Assembly (NCBI GenBank): GCA_017613855.1
Contig: JAGACY010000081.1
Coordinates: 1-28,139, forward strand
Source: Pseudomonadota bacterium
GTDB lineage: Bacteria > Myxococcota > Bradymonadia > UBA4248
Length of the DNA stretch: 28,139 nt
Direction of reading: 5' to 3'
Below are positions 16,986 through 24,914 of this stretch, one piece after another. Numbering within the stretch: the stretch's first letter is position 1; each line of letters starts with the position of its first letter. The translations under genes were made by a program, and so were the position numbers. The notes under the pieces are model-generated. The model saw nothing but the letters and a program-made list of their open reading frames with translations. It did not search any database and was not told the DNA's origin.

Positions 16986-19395
16986 AGAACCACAGTTCCG
17001 TATATTTATAGGTATTTAAATCCTCCTTCACTTTATTGGGATTCTTATTGTGTGCATAATTGTAGACATTATCCATCTTGATTAATCGCGTGTCTTTATA
17101 GGATGTACACGATTCCTTTTGCGTGCCGGAATTCTTCCATCTTTCTTTGAGTTCATCGATGGTATAGGCATCCAGATAGTTGCCGTTTCTGCCAATTGCC
17201 TCGGCGACATAAACATATTTAATCGTTTTGTCTGCATTGCGTGAAATGCCAAGAATCATGGCAACATGGCCGCCGCCGTTGCTGCATGTATTAATGTCGC
17301 AATGTTTGAGTGAACTGCTGTATTTGCAGCCTTTATAAGTACTCGACCACAATAAATCACCCGCTTTGAAGTCAGACTTATTGGTCAATGTACTGATATC
17401 GACAAAGTCCGATTCTTTTAAAGCATTGAATTTATTGTAAGCACTCTCGAATTGACCGTTCGCATTGGATGTGCCACCGACTTTATTATTATTTACGCGT
17501 TCTTTGCATCTGAACATGCGCTGATATTTGCCATCGCTGTCTTTGCATTGATAATAACTTGGGAAGTTTTTGTTGGTTTGGGAGAGTAACACGGTACCCC
17601 AGTCATTCATATAAAAACGACCGTTGCGATGCGCCCAGCTCACAAATCCGGAACATCTTAAGCCATTGCGCCCCGTATCTTCACCCTTTGTATTTTTAAC
17701 CTCACATCCCCAGGGCGTAATGACCTCCTGGTCCTTTCCACCCATGATGACATGATCATCTGTAAAGCTCGAAAAACTATTGTACGCTTTATCGGTCAGG
17801 TTTAAACCAAATATACGGACGCGTTTTTTATAATCAGCTGTGTCTTTGGCGGCTTCATACGTGGACATGGTATATCTTCCGACCGTCACAGGCATCGGGC
17901 TGAGCTTTGTATTACCCGCACTGTCGTAAGGCACATCCTTGGGGAATTGTACAGCCAGGAATCGGGCTGCTGCTAAAACACTTGCGCGGGTACCATAGTT
18001 CGATCCATCGACTTTGTACATGAGCGGATCGACATAATAGGTATTCATATCTTTATTCAATACCTGCACCGAGTGATCATCATAATAATGGCACTCCAAC
18101 TCGCCTTTTTCATATTTTCCTTTTTCCGGGGTGAGATTCTTATAACCTGGGGTGTTGAAGTCACGGAATTTCTTGAGCGTAGTCAGAGTATTCTCTAGAG
18201 CAATATAGGGTTTAAGCTCAACCGTCGCTGTGGCAGATAAACCACTGCTGTGTTTCGCTGTGACTTCGAGAGTACGGGCAAGATCCAGCTTCATCGATTT
18301 GCAGTCTGCACTGTCGAGAACGACGTTGCTCTTGAGCGTAATGCTGTGCTTCTTCATATTGTATTGAACACTGACGAGATGCTGGAATTCCACTTTATCC
18401 GTCGTATTCTTAATTTCCCAATACACCGTCTGATCCGTCGCATTTTTGTCGAGATCAGCTGTAATCGTCACTTCTTTTCCAAGTAAAAGAAGATTGGCAG
18501 TCTCTTTGTCGAGTTTAAGTGATTTGGGAGCTACCGTCGAAGGACTGCTTTCTTCTACCGTATAATGCTTAGCCTGAATTGTGATGGCTTCGAGCTTGTC
18601 AAAATCAGTGTCTTCACTCTGGGATGGACCGACCGTAATGGTGTAAGGGGTTTCTTTGTCGGGCAAAATCTCTTTTGCACCTACGACGGTTACCGTTTGC
18701 GGGTTATTCCAATTCTCAGAGGTAAAGGTCAGACTCTCGGCAGAAAGTTTCCCAACGGCGGTATTGTCGCTTTTGACGGGAATGACGACCTCTTTAGCCG
18801 GTGCCCGGTTCAGTGAGATTTTGATGTGGGCATCGAGCGTATTTTGAATGGTAACAAGACCATCCAGCGGTGTAACGAGCATTTCAGCCGGCTCAGGAGT
18901 CACCGGTTCATCTGCCGGAGGATCGGTAACCTCGGGCGGATCCTCCTCATCATCCCCAGGAATAACCGGATCCGAACCAGGGGGATCTGTTGGCGTCGTG
19001 CCGGGATCTTCCGGATCTGGATCATCGCCGACGTAATCTCCTCCCGTTGGATCCTCTGGGTGCGGATCCTCTGTGGCAATCGGCTGGCATTCGCCGTTGA
19101 CGAGCTGTTCCCCTTCGTTACATTGGGGATCTTCTGTTGGAGGATCCTCAACGACAGCAGGCTGGCATTCGCCATTGACGAGTTGTTCCCCTTCGTTGCA
19201 TTGGGGATCTTCTGTTGGAGGTTCCTCAACGACAACAGGCTGGCATTCGCCACTGACGAGGTGCTGATCTGCCGGGCATTTGGTTTCCTCCGGGACATCA
19301 GATACCTGTGTCGAATCACTCTCGCAGGCACTGAAGCCGCACGTGATGAGTGTACCTAAAAGAATACAAAGCCCGTAACGATTTACTCCTTTCAT
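16984..19395 (-). CDS. NlpC/P60-like cysteine peptidase lipoprotein with repeat linker and Ig-like domains
   Basis: The start has GGAGGG a few bases upstream, and the 803-residue product begins with a lipoprotein signal (lipobox FSAC, Cys24). Three 26-residue units with CNEGEQLVNGECQP at their core span residues 40-117, followed by a Pro/Asp/Glu-rich linker to about 170. A Calx-beta/cadherin-like repeat (LTFTSENWNNPQTVTV) lies at about 185-275 and a further Ig-like domain at about 285-390. The C-terminal half has LRCSGFVSWAHRNG with candidate nucleophile Cys581 and GGGHVAMILG with candidate His710. This is the NlpC/P60-type order of Cys and His, as in peptidoglycan peptidases and amidases, with an unusually long Cys-rich insertion between. 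The substrate may be peptidoglycan or a surface peptide. It is 9 bases downstream of the MoxR gene and probably co-transcribed. Confidence 0.75.
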   Translation of the reverse strand: MKGVNRYGLCILLGTLITCGFSACESDSTQVSDVPEETKCPADQHLVSGECQPVVVEEPPTEDPQCNEGEQLVNGECQPAVVEDPPTEDPQCNEGEQLVNGECQPIATEDPHPEDPTGGDYVGDDPDPEDPGTTPTDPPGSDPVIPGDDEEDPPEVTDPPADEPVTPEPAEMLVTPLDGLVTIQNTLDAHIKISLNRAPAKEVVIPVKSDNTAVGKLSAESLTFTSENWNNPQTVTVVGAKEILPDKETPYTITVGPSQSEDTDFDKLEAITIQAKHYTVEESSPSTVAPKSLKLDKETANLLLLGKEVTITADLDKNATDQTVYWEIKNTTDKVEFQHLVSVQYNMKKHSITLKSNVVLDSADCKSMKLDLARTLEVTAKHSSGLSATATVELKPYIALENTLTTLKKFRDFNTPGYKNLTPEKGKYEKGELECHYYDDHSVQVLNKDMNTYYVDPLMYKVDGSNYGTRASVLAAARFLAVQFPKDVPYDSAGNTKLSPMPVTVGRYTMSTYEAAKDTADYKKRVRIFGLNLTDKAYNSFSSFTDDHVIMGGKDQEVITPWGCEVKNTKGEDTGRNGLRCSGFVSWAHRNGRFYMNDWGTVLLSQTNKNFPSYYQCKDSDGKYQRMFRCKERVNNNKVGGTSNANGQFESAYNKFNALKESDFVDISTLTNKSDFKAGDLLWSSTYKGCKYSSSLKHCDINTCSNGGGHVAMILGISRNADKTIKYVYVAEAIGRNGNYLDAYTIDELKERWKNSGTQKESCTSYKDTRLIKMDNVYNYAHNKNPNKVKEDLNTYKYTELWF
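19045..19278 (-). repeat. Three in-frame 78-base tandem repeats
   Basis: Three units of 78 bases encode residues 40-117 of the cysteine-peptidase lipoprotein. The second and third are nearly identical at the DNA level; the first (with CPADQHLVSGECQP) has diverged. Unit length divides by three, so copy number could change without breaking the frame. Confidence 0.9.
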
Positions 19396-19404
19396 CCAAC
19401 CCTC

Positions 19405-20289
19405 CTATAATAACGACCGAATGATTGCATCCGCATCGGTATTGGCTCGCGCAACGAGGCGCATCCTATGAGCAAGTACATAAGGCGCCAGTGCATGAAT
19501 ATCATCGGGGAGTACAAAATCGCGTTCGCGAATAAAAGCCCGCGCTTTGGCGGCATCCAGCAAATCGAGCATAGCTCGCGTAGATGCCCCTTGGATAATA
19601 AGTGCATGGTTTCGCGTCGCATGGATGATTTTGAGCACCACATCGATGATTTCTTCAGAGACGTGAATTGCCTTTACCTTTTGGATGAGATCCACAATAT
19701 CCTCTTTTGTGAGTACCGGCTTAAGCTCTGCACGACGAATGTCTGAACGAAGGATCGCACGTTCGGCATCCTCATCGGGATAACCCATCGAAATTCTAAA
19801 CAGAAATCTGTCCAGCTGGCTGTCCGGCAATGGGAAGGTACCGGCAAAATCGACGGGATTCTGTGTCGCAATCACCATAAAAGGATTGGGAAGTGCACGC
19901 GTGACGCCATCGATACTGACCTGCTGTTCAAACATGGCTTCGAGCAAAGCAGACTGAGCCCGCGGTTCTGCACGGTTGATCTCATCGGCCAGCAAAATAT
20001 TGGTAAATATCGGCCCCTCGTGAAATATAAACTGCGTCGTCTTGGGATCATATATATTTACGCCGAGTATATCGGACGGCAATATATCCGAAGTAAACTG
20101 AATGCGCCGATGCTCCAGCCCGAGACTTTGCGAAAACGCTGATGCAAGCGTCGTTTTACCCACCCCAGGAACATCTTCGATTAGAAGATGGCCCGATGCA
20201 AGAAAGCAAATGATCGCCATTTCGACAGCCTGATCCTGACCATGCAGGACGGAATGAATATTTTCTCTGAGTTTTTGTATGCGCTGCAT
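19405..20289 (-). CDS. MoxR-family AAA+ ATPase
   Basis: The 294-residue protein has Walker A EDVPGVGKTT (Lys45), Walker B ILLADEIN (Asp102-Glu103) and the MoxR sensor-1 stretch ATQNPVDFAGTFPLPDSQLD (Asn144). MoxR ATPases are cytoplasmic chaperone-like enzymes that help mature or insert metal centres and act on partner proteins, often of the VWA or DUF58 type. Here no DUF58 or VWA gene lies directly beside it in the window; instead the next gene 9 bases downstream is the secreted cysteine-peptidase lipoprotein. The nearest VWA-like protein is far away on the other strand. The protein is slightly short for the family (usually about 310-340) but all core motifs are there. The ribosome-binding site is weak. 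Confidence 0.93.
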   Translation of the reverse strand: MQRIQKLRENIHSVLHGQDQAVEMAIICFLASGHLLIEDVPGVGKTTLASAFSQSLGLEHRRIQFTSDILPSDILGVNIYDPKTTQFIFHEGPIFTNILLADEINRAEPRAQSALLEAMFEQQVSIDGVTRALPNPFMVIATQNPVDFAGTFPLPDSQLDRFLFRISMGYPDEDAERAILRSDIRRAELKPVLTKEDIVDLIQKVKAIHVSEEIIDVVLKIIHATRNHALIIQGASTRAMLDLLDAAKARAFIRERDFVLPDDIHALAPYVLAHRMRLVARANTDADAIIRSLL

Positions 20290-20533
20290 GGTATAATAGT
20301 GTCATCCCCCAAAGCGTTTATGCCGGATACAAAGAGCGATTCCTCCGCTTTAAATCTAGCAAATAGAGGCTTAAATGGCGAGTTCTTTTGTTAAAGAGGG
20401 TAAATCTCTGCTCCAAAGCATTCCCGGTCTTGCGTATTGCCGCAATTTGCATTAGTCAGTAAATGTAAAAATGCAGCATGCATGGCATGTTGTATTCTAC
20501 GATTCTCAATGAACCTGCTTCTTTTGTGATACC
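20290..20533. other. Divergent intergenic region between MoxR and AgmX-like genes
   Basis: This 244-base region must hold the promoters of both the minus-strand MoxR operon and the plus-strand AgmX-like gene. A TATAAT occurs at 20292-20297 but I see no matching -35 at a good distance. A GCATGCATGGCATG stretch near 20475 is partly palindromic. Nothing firmer can be said. Confidence 0.35.
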
Positions 20534-21154
20534 ATGAAAAAAATAATTATTGCTTCAGTATTATTGCTTGCCGGGGCTTATGGCTGCCAAGTCAAACCGG
20601 CCGCTCCTCAAGCCGATAATCCGCCCCAAGCCGTAAAGCCGGATAATCAACCCAGCCAGTCCCCCGAGGAAATTGCCGCCGAAAAAGCACGCCATGAGCG
20701 TGATCGTGCACAAGCCAAGAAACTGGCTGATGAAGGGCAGATCTTACCGCCGCGCGTTTCCGTCAAACTCGAGATTCTCGATCACAACGACAAAGTCTCC
20801 CTCAACGATGCCGAGCTCTCTTACGAATTCGTCAAAAATGCCATTCGGGCATGTTACATGCGCGTTCTGGCATTTGATTCGAATGCTGAAGGGGATATTA
20901 CCATTAGCCTTACAAGCGCCGAAAATAAAACAAGCAACTGCACGATTAAGAAAACCAGCATAACCGCAGAAGATTTCGAATCCTGTGTTACCAAAGCCTG
21001 TCAGCATTGGCCGTTGCCGGAGGGCGCAACCCTCGATATCCAAATGCAGTTCTCATCGTCACCGGCCCCAACCGTTGAGGAAATCCGCAAAATTAACCAT
21101 CAGCTCGAGCATGACGGCGGAGAACACGATCACGACGGGGAAGACCACGAGTAA
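20534..21154 (+). CDS. AgmX/PglI-like lipoprotein with His/Asp/Glu-rich tail
   Basis: The 206-residue product starts with a lipoprotein signal (MKKIIIASVLLLAGAYGC, Cys18), then a Pro/Gln-rich and charged linker (about 20-70). Residues about 95-175 have AIRACYMRV, a beta-rich stretch, DFESCV and a WPLPEG turn. This is the pattern of the AgmX/PglI C-terminal domain (CY...C...FP) found in many copies in myxobacteria-like genomes, with two Cys that may form a disulphide. The tail ends HDGGEHDHDGEDHE, which could bind divalent metal ions. Its neighbour 5 bases downstream is a small exported membrane protein, so the two are probably co-transcribed. The family has been linked to gliding and Glt-type envelope machines; a role in motility here is only a guess. 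The ribosome-binding site is poor. Confidence 0.7.
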   Translation: MKKIIIASVLLLAGAYGCQVKPAAPQADNPPQAVKPDNQPSQSPEEIAAEKARHERDRAQAKKLADEGQILPPRVSVKLEILDHNDKVSLNDAELSYEFVKNAIRACYMRVLAFDSNAEGDITISLTSAENKTSNCTIKKTSITAEDFESCVTKACQHWPLPEGATLDIQMQFSSSPAPTVEEIRKINHQLEHDGGEHDHDGEDHE

Positions 21155-21159
21155 CAGCA

Positions 21160-21717
21160 ATGACAGTCAAACTACTCTATCTCATCGTGTTGATGCTGGG
21201 GTTATGCCTTGCCGGGATTTATCCGGCCTCGCAGGCGTATGCCCAGGAATCGCCCGATGTCGTTCAAAATCAAAAGAAGAATGATACGGCACATCCTGCC
21301 CTGCGCATGTTTTCTGAATTCGGCATGGGGACTTTGTTTGGTACTGCCGTTGGCGGCACTGCGCTTTTAACCAGTCTTTTGGTTAAACCCACCGATCTTC
21401 GTCCAGCAATTATTTCCGCAGCAATTCTTTATCCCGCGGGCATTGCATCAGGGGCAATCTTAGGCGGATGGCTCACCGATACCAAGTCGGGTTACTGGGA
21501 GCCCTTTGTCGGTGCTTATGCAGGTGCATTGATTGCCGATCTGACGGCTTATTTCCTTGCCGATGATTATCCCATCTGTAGTGCCATCCTCGTATTGGTT
21601 ACGCCCATCATCACGACACTGGTCGCGATGGAAACTTCCCACTATTGGAAAAAAGATAAGAAATCCGACAAAACCTCGCAAACCGTGATGCCGCTGATGG
21701 TAAGCTTTGGGTTTTAA
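21160..21717 (+). CDS. Small exported membrane protein of unknown function
   Basis: The 185-residue protein begins with a hydrophobic signal that seems cleavable at AYAQ/ES (about 30). Three or four Gly/Ala-rich hydrophobic segments follow (about 55-75, 85-108, 118-135, 142-162). A Lys-rich loop (WKKDKKSDK) precedes a C-terminal stretch ending VSFGF. The last Phe is typical of outer-membrane proteins, but the segments look long and hydrophobic enough for inner-membrane helices, so location is open. I do not recognise the family. It lies 5 bases after the AgmX-like gene and has no strong ribosome-binding site of its own, which suggests coupled translation. A heptamer repeat array begins at the base after its stop codon. 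Confidence 0.7.
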   Translation: MTVKLLYLIVLMLGLCLAGIYPASQAYAQESPDVVQNQKKNDTAHPALRMFSEFGMGTLFGTAVGGTALLTSLLVKPTDLRPAIISAAILYPAGIASGAILGGWLTDTKSGYWEPFVGAYAGALIADLTAYFLADDYPICSAILVLVTPIITTLVAMETSHYWKKDKKSDKTSQTVMPLMVSFGF

Positions 21718-21784
21718 TGCGGAATTCGGAATGCGGAATTGTTTTCTAATTCGCAATTCGCAATGCGCAATGCGCAATTGAATT
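21718..21784 (+). repeat. Heptamer repeat array after the small membrane protein gene
   Basis: From the first base after the TAA stop there are TGCGGAA, TTCGGAA, TGCGGAA, a degenerate unit, then TTCGCAA twice and TGCGCAA twice (21750-21777). All follow the form TKCGSAA and keep a 7-base step within each block. Confidence 0.85.
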
Positions 21785-21867
21785 TACAAATCTGTAGGGA
21801 GAACCTCAAAAATTCTATAATCGGTTAACATGATAGAATATTACCAAAAACCAGATGATTACTAGAT

Positions 21868-21973
21868 GATCGCCCTGAAGGGGCGAAATATCACAGCGCG
21901 AGGTGAGCCCGAAGGGCGTAACCCCGGGAAAATGAGATTTCCCCCATAAAATCGTCCTGTAAGGGCGAAACAA
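21868..21973. repeat. Palindrome-rich dispersed-repeat-like block upstream of ligA
   Basis: The block is bounded by two related units: ATCGCCCTGAAGGGGCGAAA near its start and ATCGTCCTGTAAGGGCGAAA near its end, each a small hairpin. Between them are GCCC-GAA-GGGC (21907-21917) and an ACCCCGGG stretch. From memory, similar palindromic blocks with CCTGAAGGGCGAAA are scattered in genomes of several phyla, so this may be a copy of a non-autonomous dispersed repeat. No transposase is present here. Confidence 0.55.
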
Positions 21974-22021
21974 AAGAATGTGACGTCCTTTGATTCACAG
22001 TAGGAACGTTTGTAATAACAA

Positions 22022-24658
22022 ATGACCAATAGCAAAATGGCACAAAAAAAGAACATACAGCTATCACTTTTTTCCTCGCTCAAAGCGCCGGAACCTCAAG
22101 CTGAAGAAAGGCAGTCTGAAGAAAAACATCTTGAATCTTCTTTTCTAAGCATGGATGCGGACGAGCTTGCCAGTATCATTCAACATCACGACGCCCTCTA
22201 TGAAAGCGGTCATCCGGTAATTTCGGACGCCCTATATGACAGGCTGAGACGCCGGCTGGAAGAACTCAACCCCGATCATCCCATCTTAAACCGTTTTTTT
22301 GAGAGCAGTTCCGAGCCGGAACCGGCCCTGCAGAACAGACAGACCGGCCGCGTCGGCAAGGATGGCCGCCGCAAGGTGCGCCATGAAATCAGCATGCTCT
22401 CACTGAACAAGGCTTATGATGCCGAAACCGTTGCCGAATGGGCCAAAGACATTCACAGCGATCTCGTGGGCAGCCCAAAGCTGGATGGTCTTTCGTGCAG
22501 CCTGCTGTACGACGGTGACGGCAATCTCGTATTGGCATCGACTCGGGGCAATGGCGAAGAAGGCGACGATATCACGCCCAATGTTCGATATATCAAGGCC
22601 ATTCCCCATAAAATAAAGGCATCGAATATCGAGGTGCGCGGCGAAGTTTATATGCCGCTGTCTTCCTTTAAAAAGTTCGAAGATGCCGCCATGAGCCCGC
22701 GAAATCTCGCCGTTGGCGGTCTAAAACAAAAAGACCCCGCCGAAACAGCGCATTATGGGTTGAGTTACTTTGCCTACGAGTTGTTTGGCGAGTCTTTTGA
22801 GACTGAAATTGAAAAACTGGCCAGACTCAAGGAGCTTGGATTTATCGTCGTCGAACATGAGCTGATTCGTCGGCCGGTTCCTTATTCAACTGTGCAAAAT
22901 CGCGAGCAAATCCATGCCTATTTTCATCGCATGCTCGCCGAGCGCCCCGAGTGGGATTTCGATGCCGACGGCATTGTCTTTAAAGCCAACAGCGTCGAGG
23001 AACAGCGCCGCCAGGGGGTAACTGCCCATCACCCCAAACACTCGATCGCCTTTAAATTTCAGGGGGAACAAGGCGAAACGACGCTTCGGAGCGTCGACTG
23101 GCAAGTTTCAAAAACGGGCGTCATTACCCCAGTGGCCAATTTCGACATGCTCGTCTTGTCGGATGCAGAAATCCAGCGTGCGACGCTCGTCCATGCCGGT
23201 CATGTCGAGAATTTCCCGATCTTCGATCCCCAAGACCCCGATTCGCGCGATAAAACTACGCATTTAAAATTGGGTTCCCGGCTGCTGGTCTCGCGCCGGG
23301 GGGGCGTCATTCCCTGTGCCGAAATGGTCATGAGCGAGCCCGAAGATGGCATCCCCGTCGAAATCCCGCAAAAATGCCCATCGTGCGGTGCGCCGACCGA
23401 AACTAAATATTCAGCGAAAGACGGAATATACTATCTGGCATGCTCCGATCCTGACAATTGCCCTTCGACGGGGCAGGCTCTCATCGAGAATTATGTTAAA
23501 GTCATCAATTGCATGGGATTTGGCGAAAAGATTATAGAAAGTTTATATGATTCCAAATTGATTAGTACGCCGGCAGATTTATATCGATTGACCCCGAGCG
23601 ATATTGCCATGGCAATTTCGAATGATCCGACGGACAATTCGAAGGTTGAAATCAAAGGTATTCTGCCTCAAAAATTATATCAATCCATTCAGGATTCCAA
23701 AACTGTTACGCTGGCTGTTTTTCTGGAATCACTTTCGATCCCCTCGTTGGGCCGCGAAATGAGCAAACAACTCGAAAAAACTTTTAAAACGCTCGATGCA
23801 TTGCTCGCTGTAAAAATAGAAGATCTTGCAGCCATTACAAGCGGTTCGATTAAGGATATTACAAGTACATGCAAACTCATTTATGAACAGATACAGAATA
23901 GCGAAGCTATTAAAACGAATGAAACGGTTGAACAGTTTTTAACCCATTTATTCTTAAAGCCGGATACATTAAAAATAATAAAGATTATACTTAACAAATA
24001 TATATCCAAAGATATTTTACAAAATGCAGATTCGGCACAGTTCGAACAATATATTATACAGGAAAAAGGCATTCAAAAACTGACAATGTCTGATAAAAAA
24101 TATCTGGCATCTGTTCAGAAAGGCAATATGAAAGCCAATGAGTCCTTTGAGCAATATCTTGAACGACTGGCAACCAGCGATGCAAATAAAAAGAATATAC
24201 AATCTTTGGCCGAAGATTTCCCGACATTCGAACAGCTTAAGCAAGCCAGTCTCGATGATATTAGCCAAAGTATCGAGGCACGCCGGCGCATTACTGCCTG
24301 GAATATCATGAAGGGGCTCAAACAACGAAGCGAACTGATTCGGGATCTCAGACAGTTTATAACGATTAAAGAGGTCGAAGATTTACCATCCGTCGGCGGC
24401 CCATTCGAAAACATGAGTTTCTTGTTTACGGGTACTCTGGCAAGTATGAAGCGCGAAGAAGCCCAGGCGAGGGTCGAAGCGCTCGGCGGCAATGCTGCAA
24501 GCGGAGTTTCGAAGAATCTGTCTGTACTCGTGGCGACATCGACTTCGAGCAGCAAATGGAAGAAAGCGCAGGATCTGAATGCCAAGGGGGCCAACATCCA
24601 ATTGTGGACCGAAGAAGAATTTCTCGAGGCATTGCAAAAGGCCGAAGGCCGCACATAA
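22022..24658 (+). CDS. ligA: NAD-dependent DNA ligase LigA, enlarged form
   Basis: The 878-residue protein is a bacterial NAD-dependent ligase, which seals nicks in DNA during replication and repair. The adenylated lysine is in SPKLDG (Lys153), followed by TRGNGEEGDD, SPRNLAVGGLKQ (about 221) and DADGIVFK. The OB fold includes TGVITPVA (about 366); a Cys4 zinc site uses Cys452, Cys455, Cys474 and Cys480. A BRCT domain (about 795-870) ends the protein. From the zinc site to the BRCT start is about 310 residues, against about 160 in E. coli LigA, and the usual helix-hairpin-helix glycines are hard to find there. The 25-residue start with QLSLF is also extra. ATG 22022 is used; ATG 22037 is a possible alternative. 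It may be a second, divergent ligase or a lineage form. Confidence 0.93.
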   Translation: MTNSKMAQKKNIQLSLFSSLKAPEPQAEERQSEEKHLESSFLSMDADELASIIQHHDALYESGHPVISDALYDRLRRRLEELNPDHPILNRFFESSSEPEPALQNRQTGRVGKDGRRKVRHEISMLSLNKAYDAETVAEWAKDIHSDLVGSPKLDGLSCSLLYDGDGNLVLASTRGNGEEGDDITPNVRYIKAIPHKIKASNIEVRGEVYMPLSSFKKFEDAAMSPRNLAVGGLKQKDPAETAHYGLSYFAYELFGESFETEIEKLARLKELGFIVVEHELIRRPVPYSTVQNREQIHAYFHRMLAERPEWDFDADGIVFKANSVEEQRRQGVTAHHPKHSIAFKFQGEQGETTLRSVDWQVSKTGVITPVANFDMLVLSDAEIQRATLVHAGHVENFPIFDPQDPDSRDKTTHLKLGSRLLVSRRGGVIPCAEMVMSEPEDGIPVEIPQKCPSCGAPTETKYSAKDGIYYLACSDPDNCPSTGQALIENYVKVINCMGFGEKIIESLYDSKLISTPADLYRLTPSDIAMAISNDPTDNSKVEIKGILPQKLYQSIQDSKTVTLAVFLESLSIPSLGREMSKQLEKTFKTLDALLAVKIEDLAAITSGSIKDITSTCKLIYEQIQNSEAIKTNETVEQFLTHLFLKPDTLKIIKIILNKYISKDILQNADSAQFEQYIIQEKGIQKLTMSDKKYLASVQKGNMKANESFEQYLERLATSDANKKNIQSLAEDFPTFEQLKQASLDDISQSIEARRRITAWNIMKGLKQRSELIRDLRQFITIKEVEDLPSVGGPFENMSFLFTGTLASMKREEAQARVEALGGNAASGVSKNLSVLVATSTSSSKWKKAQDLNAKGANIQLWTEEEFLEALQKAEGRT

Positions 24659-24659
24659 A

Positions 24660-24722
24660 AATGATTGCGCCGCGTATGCAATAGCGGCGCACCCGGCGCG
24701 TATTGCCGCAGGCAATAGCGTG
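24660..24722 (-). repeat. Paired bulged-C stem-loop element, reversed (copy 3)
   Basis: Just after the ligA stop. One hairpin pairs GCGCCGC (24667-24673) with GCGGCGC (24684-24690) and TAT with ATA (24675-24677, 24681-24683), leaving G2474-position base 24674 unpaired. The other pairs TATTGCC (24701-24707) with GGCAATA (24711-24717) around GCA, with CGC/GCG outside and base 24700 unpaired. Read on the minus strand these are the same two hairpins with a bulged C and a following ATTTTTAT, as in copies 1 and 2. It is reversed relative to ligA, so it is not simply the ligA terminator. Confidence 0.7.
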
Positions 24723-24729
24723 GGAGCAA

Positions 24730-24771
24730 TTAATAATGGATAATTAATAATTAATAATGAATAATGGATGG
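24730..24771 (+). repeat. AT-rich heptamer repeat array
   Basis: Six consecutive 7-base units: TTAATAA, TGGATAA, TTAATAA, TTAATAA, TGAATAA, TGGATGG. They follow the form TKRATAA and keep the heptamer step seen at 21718 and 28052. Confidence 0.8.
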
Positions 24772-24817
24772 TATTCCTAATGTTCTTTTGATTTTACAAT
24801 TGGTAATTGTCATTCAA

Positions 24818-24913
24818 TTACGCATTACGAATTAAAAACTCATTCACTCTTAGCATCAGACCAAAACTTAGGCATTGTCATCCAATTCCGCATTCCGCAT
24901 TCCGCATTAGGAA
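24818..24913 (-). repeat. Inverted heptamer repeats running into a ribosome-binding site
   Basis: TTACGCA and TTACGAA (24818-24831), then three perfect TTCCGCA units (24886-24906), which are the reverse complement of TGCGGAA. The next unit, TTAGGAA (24907-24913), contains AGGAA and stands one base before ATG 24915, so it can act as the Shine-Dalgarno sequence of the next gene. Confidence 0.75.
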
Positions 24914-24914
24914 C

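Larger units (their letters stand above)
21718..22021. other. Intergenic region before ligA
   Basis: The 304 bases hold the heptamer array (21718-21784), an AT-rich stretch, and a block of short inverted repeats (21868-21973). After that comes TAGGAACGTTTGTAATAACAA directly before the ligase start. I see no tRNA or convincing small ORF, and no clear promoter. Confidence 0.6.

Noticed and set aside
20292..20297. TATAAT as a -10 box for the AgmX-like gene
   Set aside because: No -35 at the right spacing, and it lies about 240 bases from the start; kept only as a note in the intergenic entry.
20375..20455. 26-codon small ORF with AGAGG upstream, between the MoxR and AgmX-like genes
   Set aside because: The Shine-Dalgarno is plausible, but the peptide has no signal, motif or composition that separates it from chance.
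21868..21973. Riboswitch or small RNA upstream of ligA
   Set aside because: The short GC hairpins have the look of a dispersed palindromic repeat, and no known riboswitch core could be recognised.
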